From: JBHHYR01 sp046757585
Lineage (GTDB): Bacteria; Desulfobacterota; Binatia; HRBIN30
DNA: 22,678 nucleotides
NCBI GenBank assembly: GCA_046757585.1
Contig: JBHHYR010000042.1
Span: forward strand, 1 to 22,678
Direction of reading: 5' to 3'
A program made the translations under genes and the position numbers. Shown here in pieces: positions 17,401 to 22,678 of the stretch (position 1 is the first letter of the stretch; every line of letters starts with the position of its first letter). The notes beneath the pieces are model-generated. The model saw only the letters and a program-made list of their open reading frames with translations. It made no database searches and was not told where the DNA came from.

Positions 17401-17904
17401 GTTCCCCCGGTCGTCGAAGCGGTACCGGCTGCGCAGCTCGGGCCGGTCGGAGAGTGGTGGAAAACCCGCATCGGCCCACTCCTTCCAGCCCTTGCGTACG
17501 ACGGGACCCTTGAGGCGGTACGGACCGTAGACCCGCCGCTGAAAGGTGTATCCCTTCGGGCAGCCGCGGGGGTTCCAGTTGACGGAGGCCTTGTTGCCAT
17601 ACAGGTCCCCGTACTGGTCATAGGTGTATTCCTGCTCGTTGCGAATCACGATACCGTTGCGGACGAACGCGCGCAGGCGGCACATGTGCGTGTCGTTCGG
17701 GCCGCAGACCCACGTGAAGCTCCGATCGTAGTGATACTGGTCCCGATAGATCTTCTCCCAGCCCCGGTTGGGGTAGGATGCCAGCGGATTGTCGACGCCG
17801 ACGACGGGCTGCAGGAGCCGCAGGCCGAGAGCCGACCTGCTCGCCAGGAGGCCGGCTCCGGTGGCCACGCCAACCCTCAGCACGTCACGCCTTGTCACAT
17901 CCAT
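14434..17904 (-). CDS. NxrA/NarG-like molybdopterin oxidoreductase alpha subunit
   Basis: A catalytic subunit of 1156 aa of the type II DMSO reductase family, binding Mo-bis-MGD and one [4Fe-4S] cluster (FS0). A Tat signal begins TRRDVLRVGVATGAG. The FS0 region has FTWVCGPNDTHMC (C67, C75) and NPRGC (C115). The Asp in WRGDQAPGHP (D277) aligns with the NarG Mo-ligand Asp. Segments such as YGDLYGNK, VYGPYRLKGPVVRKGW, GKNLIENKMPDSHW, CSNPFIQVWG, REGPEATPYLPN and DGDYVYVDANPADRPY agree, as I remember them, with periplasmic nitrite oxidoreductase NxrA (about 1150 aa). The Tat signal places it in the periplasm. Substrate and direction (nitrite oxidation, nitrate reduction, other oxyanion) are not decidable here. 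It is the first gene of the operon. Confidence 0.95.
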   Translation of the reverse strand: MDVTRRDVLRVGVATGAGLLASRSALGLRLLQPVVGVDNPLASYPNRGWEKIYRDQYHYDRSFTWVCGPNDTHMCRLRAFVRNGIVIRNEQEYTYDQYGDLYGNKASVNWNPRGCPKGYTFQRRVYGPYRLKGPVVRKGWKEWADAGFPPLSDRPELRSRYRFDDRGNDQYVRLSWDDAFRYAAEGLAALAQTYSGDAGKRRLLKDGYDPLMLTHWHGAGTRTLKFGSNLPIHGVIGKFGIYRFSNMTGLLDHHVRGVPADRALGARDWNEYTWRGDQAPGHPFVHGLQTSDCDFNDLRFAKLHIQVGKNLIENKMPDSHWMTEIMERGGKVVVIAPEYNAPATKCDVWIPVRPGLSDTAIFLGVSKVIMDQGWYDEPFVKQFTDLPYLVRTDTLRRLRAHEVFTNYHGRLKPDGPSFTLQGLTPEQYDKIGDFVVFDAKSRSPKAVTRDDVGGKLAASGLDPDLEWTGRLKLVDGKEVEVMTIWSMYKRHLRDYDLDTVEGISGARKDVVQQLAHDLATLKPAAIHFGEGINHYFHATLHNRATFLPLMLTGNIGRHGAGVFAWAGNYKGALLQASPWTGPGVGAYIHEDPFHPVLDEGTRMTHKHLRHTTQGEEPSYWGHGEKILAVDTPEGRKVFTGSTHLPCPTKSIWYNNANFINQAKWVYNLIQNVLPKIDMIVDQQVEWTGSAEYADLILPANSWIEFEQPECAGSCSNPFIQVWGGEGIAPLYDSKDDAAIFAGVAEALSKKYRDARFRDYWKFVLEKKPTVYLQRVFDSATTTRNRRGSYQVDKLLKGGYGAPGTALMLFRTYPRVPFWEQIHDDVPFYTDTGRLHAYCDLPEAIEYGENLIVHREGPEATPYLPNVIVSTSPFVRPHDYSIPLDAMDADQRAVRNVKMPWSEVRKTVNPLWAQGYRFFCSTPKSRHSTHSSWSTVDWNWLWSCNFADPYRRDKRAPGVADRQIQMNPRAATDLGLHDGDYVYVDANPADRPYVGWKPSDPRYRAFRCMVRVKFNPALPYSFTILKHTGWIATERSVRAHESRPDGRALVAETGYQASYRYGSQQSITRGWLPPMHQTDTLFHKKTGAMGFVFGFEVDNHAVNTVPKETLVRITKAEAGGIGGKGTWEPRQTGLHPGTENDFMQRYLKGDLLKVEEA

Positions 17905-18025
17905 AGTGGTTCTCTCCCTTCCGGCAAACCCAGCACGCCGTAGACGTTCGACTCGGCCGCCGGCTCCTGCAGGCAGCTACCGGCCCCGATCCGAATCCAT
18001 TTCGCACTGCATCCGTCGTTTCACC

Positions 18026-18039
18026 ATGATCTGGATCAT
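18026..18039. promoter_or_regulatory. FNR/DNR-like palindromic operator upstream of the nxr-like operon
   Basis: ATGATCTGGATCAT contains TGAT-N4-ATCA, the core of the FNR/DNR/NNR consensus TTGAT-N4-ATCAA (4 of 5 matches in each half). Its centre lies about 128 bp upstream of the alpha-subunit ATG and about 172 bp upstream of the GH15 start. Regulators of this Crp/Fnr family respond to oxygen limitation or nitric oxide. Oxygen or NO control of the operon is an inference from the motif and its position. Confidence 0.5.
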
Positions 18040-18127
18040 ATTCCGCGTTGCTGGTTGATGAGGATGGTCTGATCGGGACGTGCTGCTCCACCGATTGCCG
18101 CCCCGCGGCGAGGCAGCGCCGCAGTGG

Positions 18128-18158
18128 GAGCGCTCGTAGGCTTTCTCGGAAAGCGCTC
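18128..18158. repeat. Nested inverted repeats upstream of GH15 gene
   Basis: GAGCGCT (18128-18134) pairs with AGCGCTC (18152-18158). Within it, GCTTTC-TCG-GAAAGC (18140-18154) forms a 6-bp stem with a 3-nt loop. The two pairings overlap by three bases (18152-18154) and are mutually exclusive over those bases. The structure ends 46 bp before the GH15 start codon. It could be a leader hairpin or a repressor site, or chance in GC-rich DNA. Confidence 0.35.
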
Positions 18159-18204
18159 TGCGGGTGCCTGCGCCGTTGACCGGCGGTCTCCGTTCCGCTA
18201 GCGG

Positions 18205-20058
18205 ATGCGCGTCATGAGTAGTCGGATTCCGGACTACGGGCTCCTCGGCAACACGCGTACGGCGGCGCTTGTTTCACGCCACGGCTCACTAGACTGGCTC
18301 TGTCTCCCACGCTTCGACGCCGGGGCGTGTTTCGCCGCACTGCTTGGAACGCCCGAGCATGGGCGCTGGCTCTTGACGGCCAAGCACCCCGGAGCACGGG
18401 TGCGCCGGCGCTACCGGCCGGAGACCTTGATTCTGGAGACTGATTACGAAACCCCGGACGGCGCGGTGACCGTCACCGACTGCATGCCGGTCGGCGATGA
18501 CGCGATGGACGTCGTCCGGGTAGTCTGCGGGCGGCACGGCACTGTGGCCATGCAGATGGAGCTGACAATTCGGTTTGACTATGGATCGATTGTGCCATGG
18601 GTGCGCCGCCGTGACCACACGCTGCTCGCAGTTGCCGGTCCCGACGCGCTAGAGCTGCACACGGAGGTCCCCCTCCGGGGAGAGAATTTCCGCACCGTCG
18701 CCGAGTTCACCGCACACGCCGGCGAACGGATCCCGTTCACGCTCCGATGGTACCCCTCGCACCGGCCAGCGCCTGCCCCGGGTGACGCCGGACAGGCGAT
18801 TGATGACACCGAGCGATTTTGGCGGGCGTGGACGGCGCGATCGACATGCGCCTGTGAGAGCCAGTGGCGGGAGCCGCTGGAGCGTTCGCTGCTCACGCTG
18901 AAGGCGCTGACGGATGCGTCGACTGGGGGCATCGTCGCCGCACCGACGACCTCCTTGCCCGAGGAGTTTGGTGGCGCGCGCAACTGGGATTATCGCTACT
19001 GCTGGCTGCGCGATGCCACCTTCACGCTCTACGCCTTGCTCATCAACGGCTATCACGACGAGGCGCGTGCGTGGCGCGAATGGCTCCTGCGTGCGGCAGC
19101 CGGGCGCCCGGCGGACCTGCAGATCGTTTACGGCTTGGCGGGTGAGCGGCGGCTGCCGGAGTGCGAGCTCCCGTGGCTTCCCGGCTATGAGGGTTCAGGG
19201 CCGGTGCGAATTGGCAACGCTGCGTCGCAACAGTTTCAGCTCGACGTGTACGGTGAGGTGATGGACGTCTTCCACGTCGCGCGCCGCGGCGGTATCGAGG
19301 TAGACGGCAATACCTGGGCCCTGCAACAGGTGGTGCTCGACTTTCTCGAATCGAACTGGGAGCGTCCGGACGAAGGTATCTGGGAGGTGCGCGGGCCGCG
19401 ACGCCACTTCACCTACTCGAAGGTGATGGCCTGGGTTGCGTTCGACCGGGCCGTCAAAGCCGTCGAACGCTTCAAGTGTGAGGGGCCCGTGGAACGCTGG
19501 CGTGCCCTCCGAGACCGCGTTCGCACTGAGGTACTCGAGCGAGGCGTCGACCACCGCCGCGGCACGTTTGTGCAAGCGTATGGCTCGACGGCGCTCGACG
19601 GAAGCCTGCTCCTGCTTCCGCTGGTGGGCTTCATCCCCGCCACCGATCCGCGCATGCGCGCGACGCTCGCGGCGATCGAGCAGGAACTGACAGTGGAGGG
19701 GTTCGTTCGCCGGTACCGGCCCGCGGAGGAGCTTGACGGGCTGCCCGCGGGCGAGGGGACGTTCCTAGCCTGCTCGTTCTGGCTGGTGGACAATCTCATC
19801 CTACAGGGACGGGTCGACGAGGCGCGGCACCGTTTCGAACGGCTGCTTGCCGTCCGCAGTGACCTGGGGCTGCTGGCCGAGGAGTACGATCCCCGCACGG
19901 ATCGGCAGCTCGGGAATTTTCCGCAGGCCCTTTCGCACATCGCGCTGGTGAACACGGCGGTGAACCTCTCGCGGCTGGAGGCACCCTGCCACCAGCGCGG
20001 GGAGCACGCGAAGGCTGCGTGCGCGCCCTGCGCGCCGGCGGACCAGTCACCGCCGTGA
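18205..20058 (+). CDS. Glycoside hydrolase family 15 protein (glucoamylase/trehalase-like)
   Basis: A 617-aa cytoplasmic GH15 enzyme with no signal peptide. The N-terminal beta-sandwich (IPDYGLLGNTRTAALVSRHGSLDWLCLPRFD) is followed by the (alpha/alpha)6 barrel. The first active-site region is EEFGGARNWDYRYCWLRDA from residue 253. The second is EEYDPRTDRQLGNFPQALSH near 558-577, which holds the expected catalytic base Glu. Members hydrolyse alpha-glucosides such as maltodextrins or trehalose; the substrate is not predictable here. The start is ATG 18205 or ATG 18214 (MSSRIPDYG); no SD helps. It is divergent from the nxr-like operon and followed 41 bp later by the LLM oxidoreductase gene. Confidence 0.93.
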   Translation: MRVMSSRIPDYGLLGNTRTAALVSRHGSLDWLCLPRFDAGACFAALLGTPEHGRWLLTAKHPGARVRRRYRPETLILETDYETPDGAVTVTDCMPVGDDAMDVVRVVCGRHGTVAMQMELTIRFDYGSIVPWVRRRDHTLLAVAGPDALELHTEVPLRGENFRTVAEFTAHAGERIPFTLRWYPSHRPAPAPGDAGQAIDDTERFWRAWTARSTCACESQWREPLERSLLTLKALTDASTGGIVAAPTTSLPEEFGGARNWDYRYCWLRDATFTLYALLINGYHDEARAWREWLLRAAAGRPADLQIVYGLAGERRLPECELPWLPGYEGSGPVRIGNAASQQFQLDVYGEVMDVFHVARRGGIEVDGNTWALQQVVLDFLESNWERPDEGIWEVRGPRRHFTYSKVMAWVAFDRAVKAVERFKCEGPVERWRALRDRVRTEVLERGVDHRRGTFVQAYGSTALDGSLLLLPLVGFIPATDPRMRATLAAIEQELTVEGFVRRYRPAEELDGLPAGEGTFLACSFWLVDNLILQGRVDEARHRFERLLAVRSDLGLLAEEYDPRTDRQLGNFPQALSHIALVNTAVNLSRLEAPCHQRGEHAKAACAPCAPADQSPP

Positions 20059-20099
20059 TTCATCTCTCGAAGTGAATCGACGGCATGCCAGGAGGGAGC

Positions 20100-21083
20100 A
20101 TGGTTCAAATCGGTACGTTCGTTCCGCAAGGCTGGCGCCTCGAGTTGCGAGGCGTCGACGGTGGCGCGCGGCAGTGGGCGGTGCTCAAGAACGCAGCGCA
20201 GCGGCTCGAAGCCGTCGGGTATGATTCGCTCTGGCTCTACGACCACTTCCATACCGTCCCGCGTACGGAGATCCAGCCGACGTTTGAATGCTGGACCACA
20301 ATGGCCGCGCTGGCGGAGGCAACGTCGACGATCCGGCTTGGCCAGCTGGTGACCTGCTCGCTGTACCGCAATCCCGCCTATCTCGCGAAGATCAGCGCGT
20401 GCGTCGACGTGATCAGCGGTGGCCGTGTCGACGTCGGCCTTGGCGCGGGCTGGAAGACAGACGAATTCGCGGCGTACGGGTACGAGTTCCCCAGGATCCG
20501 GGGCCGCCTCGAGCGCATGGCGGATACCGCGCGGATCCTCAAGGCGATGTGGACCGAACAGCGCGCCACTGTCGCAGGGAAGTACTGGTCGGTGCAAGAC
20601 GCGGTGAACGAGCCCAAGCCGCTGCAGCAGCCCCACCCGCCGCTGTGGATTGGTGCGCAGGGGGAGAAGGTCGCGTTGCGCATGGTGGCCGAGCTCGCCG
20701 ACGGTTGGAACTACAACCGTGGCCCCGAGGGTTTCGACGACAAGCTGCGCATCCTGCACGCGCACTGCAAGGCAGTCGGTCGCGACCCGGCATCGATGCG
20801 CATCTCGGTCGAACGCACGTGCGCCATCTTCGCGACCGATGCCGAGCGGCTCGCCTACATCCAGCGGTACTGGCCGGGGGCGAATCCCGAACGCGTCAGC
20901 GCCTTTCTCGCCCAGGGCTGCGTGGGCACGGCCGACGAGGTCACGAAAGAGCTGCAGTTCTTCATTGACCGCGGGGCGGACCTCATCATTCTCTGGTTTC
21001 AGGACCTCGCGGATGCAGGAAGCAGCGTTTCCCAGCCCCAGCGGTTCATGCGCGAGGTGGCCCCACGCCTGCGACGGACTTGA
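20100..21083 (+). CDS. LLM-class F420/flavin-dependent oxidoreductase
   Basis: A 327-aa bacterial-luciferase-like TIM-barrel protein. Typical segments: the start MVQIGTFVPQGW, RLEAVGYDSLWLYDHF, STIRLGQLVTCSLYRNPAYLAK, DVISGGRVDVGLGAGW, PHPPLWIGAQGEK and the C-terminal GCVGTADEV. These match the branch usually annotated as F420-dependent LLM oxidoreductases; cofactor choice (F420 or FMN) is not proved by sequence. The ATG at 20100 has SD GGAGGGA directly upstream, so it is preferred over the ATG at 20085. It probably shares a transcript with GH15. The substrate is unknown. Confidence 0.92.
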   Translation: MVQIGTFVPQGWRLELRGVDGGARQWAVLKNAAQRLEAVGYDSLWLYDHFHTVPRTEIQPTFECWTTMAALAEATSTIRLGQLVTCSLYRNPAYLAKISACVDVISGGRVDVGLGAGWKTDEFAAYGYEFPRIRGRLERMADTARILKAMWTEQRATVAGKYWSVQDAVNEPKPLQQPHPPLWIGAQGEKVALRMVAELADGWNYNRGPEGFDDKLRILHAHCKAVGRDPASMRISVERTCAIFATDAERLAYIQRYWPGANPERVSAFLAQGCVGTADEVTKELQFFIDRGADLIILWFQDLADAGSSVSQPQRFMREVAPRLRRT

Positions 21084-21088
21084 CCTAG

Positions 21089-21235
21089 GAGTCCCGCCGG
21101 CACGACGTGCTTGTCAATCGCCGGCCGGATCTCCTGGCGACATTCGTAGTCAAGACGCTCGGTGCGTACCGCGACCTGAAGCGCGTGCGACGCCCGATTG
21201 AAGAATCTGTCCTACGGGGCCCGGCGCAGACATGA
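21089..21235 (+). pseudogene. Probable 3' remnant of an mntA-like nucleotidyltransferase antitoxin gene
   Basis: A 48-codon open stretch begins right after a TAG (21086-21088). It reads RRPDLLATFVVKTLGAYRDL then KRVRRPIEESVLRG before TGA (21233-21235). It resembles, from memory, C-terminal ends of small nucleotidyltransferases of HepT-MntA systems; the catalytic GSxxxG part is absent. Its TGA overlaps the following ATG as ATGA, the arrangement expected for an intact mntA-hepT pair. It starts 5 bp after the LLM gene. The family assignment is tentative. Confidence 0.35.
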
Positions 21236-21324
21236 ACGGCGTCGCCCTCGCGAAGCTCGCCTCGATTCGCCGTTGTCTGCAGCGGATCGTTGACGGAGGG
21301 GAATCTGGCGCCTACGATCCGATC
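21232..21324 (+). pseudogene. Probable hepT 5' fragment fused in frame to the PIN gene
   Basis: The first 31 codons of a longer open frame read MNGVALAKLASIRRCLQRIV and resemble the N-terminus of HepT (DUF86) toxins, which start with a similar LxKLxSIxRCLxRI helix. The HepT catalytic RxxxxH region is missing. The frame runs directly into the PIN-domain coding sequence at GTG 21325. Either the fragment is translated as an N-terminal extension of the toxin or it is only a relic upstream of the true start. Confidence 0.4.
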
Positions 21325-21798
21325 GTGAAGCCGAAAGTCTACTTGGAGACGACCGTGATCAGCTACCTGACCGCTCGACCGAGCCGTGACATCGTGGTTG
21401 CTGCACACCAGGAGCTGACTCGTCAGTGGTGGGATCAACGACGCAAGGACTACCACTTGGTCGTGTCGGAGGTCGTTCTCCGGGAGGCGGCAGCAGGCGA
21501 TCCCGACGCAGCTGATCGGCGAAGCACCATACTGGCTGGAATTGACGTACTGGAGGCCGGTGAGGCGGCGCTTGAGTTAGCCGAGGAGTTGGTGCGTCGC
21601 CGCGCAGTTCCGGATGCCGCCGCCGAGGATGCGCTGCACATTGCCATCGCGGTAACGAACGGCATCGACTACCTCCTGACCTGGAACTGTGCGCACATCG
21701 CCAACGCGGCCATGCGCCGCGCGATCGATGATGTCTGTGTCGAGCAGGGCTACGAACCAACGGTACTGTGCACGCCCGAAGAGCTGATCGAGGAGTGA
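21325..21798 (+). CDS. PIN-domain toxin (VapC-like ribonuclease family)
   Basis: About 157 aa from GTG 21325; the open frame extends up to ATG 21232. The start VKPKVYLETTVISYLTARPS matches the usual N-terminus of this PIN subfamily, where Glu (ETT) takes the place of the first Asp. Further acidic residues sit in SEVVLREA (49-56), AAEDALHIA (99-107) and NGIDYLLTWN. PIN toxins cleave RNA with Mg2+; the target is unknown. No good SD precedes GTG 21325, which leaves the start open. The stop is 4 bp before the partner gene, so the toxin gene comes first. Confidence 0.8.
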   Translation: MKPKVYLETTVISYLTARPSRDIVVAAHQELTRQWWDQRRKDYHLVVSEVVLREAAAGDPDAADRRSTILAGIDVLEAGEAALELAEELVRRRAVPDAAAEDALHIAIAVTNGIDYLLTWNCAHIANAAMRRAIDDVCVEQGYEPTVLCTPEELIEE

Positions 21799-21802
21799 TC
21801 CC

Positions 21803-21985
21803 ATGTGGAAAGACCCAATCGTTGAGGAGGTTCGCAAGATCCGACAGCAGCATGCGAAGCGGTTCAACTACGATCTACGCGCGATCGTGGAGGATCTCCG
21901 CAAGCAGCAGGAGCAGAGCGCCCGCAAGTACGTCCGATTTGAACCGCGCCGACCGTCCGCGGCGACGAAGAGGAAAGCGGGATAA
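21803..21985 (+). CDS. 60-aa putative antitoxin of the PIN toxin
   Basis: A small charged protein, MWKDPIVEEVRKIRQQHAKR followed by FNYDLRAIVEDLRKQQEQ and a basic tail. SD GAGGAG lies 7 nt upstream, within the toxin's last codons, indicating coupled translation. I recall this MWKDPIVEEVRK-type peptide directly after PIN genes of the same subfamily, so an antitoxin role is likely. No DNA-binding fold is apparent. Function is inferred from context. Confidence 0.75.
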   Translation: MWKDPIVEEVRKIRQQHAKRFNYDLRAIVEDLRKQQEQSARKYVRFEPRRPSAATKRKAG

Positions 21986-22397
21986 GTCGGTGCCGAACCT
22001 CAGCTTTCAGCGGACACGCTGGAAGAACGCGCGACGGCTTTGCGCTGGCGCCGTGCGAGCGGTGTGCTCGATGGGCCCATCACGTATACCTCCGTGCAGG
22101 GAAGATGTGCTCTGGCCCGGGAGGCGACGTTCGAAAATCTCCTAAACGGGATCGCTCTGCGTGCACCGCCGCGCGTCACCACTGCAGCAACCGCAGACCT
22201 CCTGGAACCATGCGAACAATCGGGCACAACGGCACCAGTGGCGCGACGGTCTTGGCTGCCAGAGCGGGGCGTGTTGTACTCCCTGGTAGTGACCGTCGCA
22301 ACAGGCCCCAGTTTCTTCCATGAGAAACACCGCGCCCCGCGGGGTCAGATGTTAACAACGTCCCCGACCACCTGCCGCGCAACTTACGGTGTCCCCA
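21986..22397. other. Gene-free stretch between antitoxin and hipA fragment
   Basis: 412 bp in which open frames exist on both strands, but none shows recognisable protein character, an SD or a plausible start. The early part reads SFQRTRW in one frame, a motif I know from repeated intergenic sequence rather than from proteins. There is no tRNA or CRISPR structure. It is probably decayed or intergenic DNA in the toxin-antitoxin patch. Confidence 0.5.
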
Positions 22398-22649
22398 CTA
22401 GGCAAACGACCTCATCCGGCGGCGGCAGATGTCGAGAAGCTGCTTTGCCACCTTCTCGCCTGCCTCGCCGTATACCACAGCTTCCGGCAGGGCGATCCGG
22501 TCAACGGCGTCCGCCATCTTCCCCAGCATTCCGTCAATCGCCGCGTCGGCGTCTGACGCTTTCAACCCTGCGGTGCTGGCGAACGCGCGGAAATCCGCCC
22601 GCCTCAGCTTGTCGTCCTTGCCGTTAACAGTCCGTTGAAAAACAGGCAC
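22398..22649 (-). pseudogene. 3' fragment of a HipA-family toxin gene, truncated at the repeat
   Basis: An open frame of 83 codons. From NGKDDKLRRADFRAFASTAG onward it resembles the C-terminal helical part of HipA-family kinases (NGK...TRADF, then a helix ending in a short basic tail). The first residues (VFQRTV) are encoded by the window-end repeat, so the authentic upstream part is missing or was replaced. The kinase active site is absent. The window ends 29 bp further on, so a frame entering from outside cannot be judged. It is probably non-functional. Confidence 0.45.
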
Positions 22650-22678
22650 CGTAGCGAGGGTAAGCGATTTTGCGTCAG
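22625..22678 (-). repeat. Right copy of terminal inverted repeat
   Basis: The reverse complement of this segment matches 3-56 at 49 of 54 positions, with the shared core CCTGTTTTTCAACGGACTG. It forms the last bases of the window. It overlaps the first codons of the hipA-like fragment, whose recognisable similarity begins right where the repeat ends. Confidence 0.85.

Larger units (their letters stand above)
17905..18204. other. Divergent intergenic region between the nxr-like operon and GH15 gene
   Basis: A 300-bp spacer with no credible ORF. It must hold the promoters of both divergent units. Two structures stand out: an FNR-like palindrome (18026-18039) nearer the nxr side and nested inverted repeats (18128-18158) nearer the GH15 side. 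SD-like AGGGAG is seen before the alpha-subunit ATG. No convincing -35/-10 pairs were identified. Confidence 0.7.

Noticed and set aside
14434..17904. Alpha subunit as cytoplasmic nitrate reductase NarG
   Set aside because: It has a Tat signal, lacks the NarG-type N-terminal FS0 sequence and has NxrA-like blocks; there is also no NarI-type membrane cytochrome gene in the operon.
16039..17943. Plus-strand open frame of 634 codons opposite the alpha subunit
   Set aside because: Length alone is striking, but it mirrors the conserved NxrA-like sequence on the other strand, and such long antisense frames follow from high GC codon bias.
21986..22360. Possible integron attC site around the TTTCAGCGGAC sequence with a later GTTAACA
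   Set aside because: The candidate R' and R'' boxes are about 360 bp apart and no internal L'/L'' symmetry is visible; there is no integrase gene in the window.

Overview
The window reads as high-GC DNA from a Gram-negative bacterium. It carries lpxA (lipid A), a periplasmic molybdoenzyme with a Tat signal, and cytochrome c maturation System I. The mix of a nitrite-oxidoreductase-type molybdoenzyme, an F420-type LLM oxidoreductase, a GH15 enzyme and a Cys-type CcmE suggests a phylum such as Methylomirabilota/Rokubacteria, Binatota, Desulfobacterota or Nitrospirota rather than a classical gammaproteobacterium. This placement is inference; no rRNA or tRNA gene was recognised to settle it.

Layout. 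(1) 115-2231, minus strand: a small conserved protein, a GloB-type glyoxalase II and serine acetyltransferase cysE. (2) 2369-9636, plus strand: a cytochrome c maturation cluster ccmA-ccmB-ccmC-ccmD, then yacG and lpxA, then ccmE-ccmF-ccmH and a CcmI-like zinc-ribbon protein. CcmE has the CxxxY heme-attachment variant instead of the classical His, and CcmH has a CxCxC motif. (3) 9664-10464, minus strand: a glycerophosphodiester phosphodiesterase. (4) 10548-17904, minus strand: a tightly packed operon of NxrA/NarG-like molybdopterin subunit, an 88-aa protein of unknown function, NxrB-like iron-sulfur subunit, TorD-like chaperone, and a secreted protein that joins two cytochrome c domains to an ethylbenzene-dehydrogenase-gamma/NxrC-like heme b domain. 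An FNR/DNR-like palindrome lies in its upstream region. (5) 18205-21083, plus strand: a GH15 glucoamylase/trehalase-like enzyme and an LLM-class oxidoreductase. (6) 21089-22649: a small, partly decayed toxin-antitoxin patch with apparent mntA and hepT remnants, a PIN-domain toxin with its 60-aa partner, about 0.4 kb without a recognisable gene, and a hipA-like 3' fragment.

The two extreme ends of the window carry the same roughly 54-bp sequence in inverted orientation (49 of 54 bases identical). This is probably a dispersed repeat and may be why the contig ends there.

How the genes fit together: the ccm cluster attaches heme to periplasmic cytochromes, and the nxr-like operon encodes exactly such a cytochrome. 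The likely electron path runs from the Mo-bis-MGD site through the Fe-S clusters of the alpha and beta subunits, then heme b of the C-terminal gamma-like domain, then two c hemes of the same polypeptide, to a periplasmic acceptor or the reverse. Whether the enzyme oxidises nitrite, reduces nitrate or uses another oxyanion cannot be decided from sequence alone. The strongest candidates for something undescribed are the three-domain cytochrome fusion and the 88-aa protein inside this operon.
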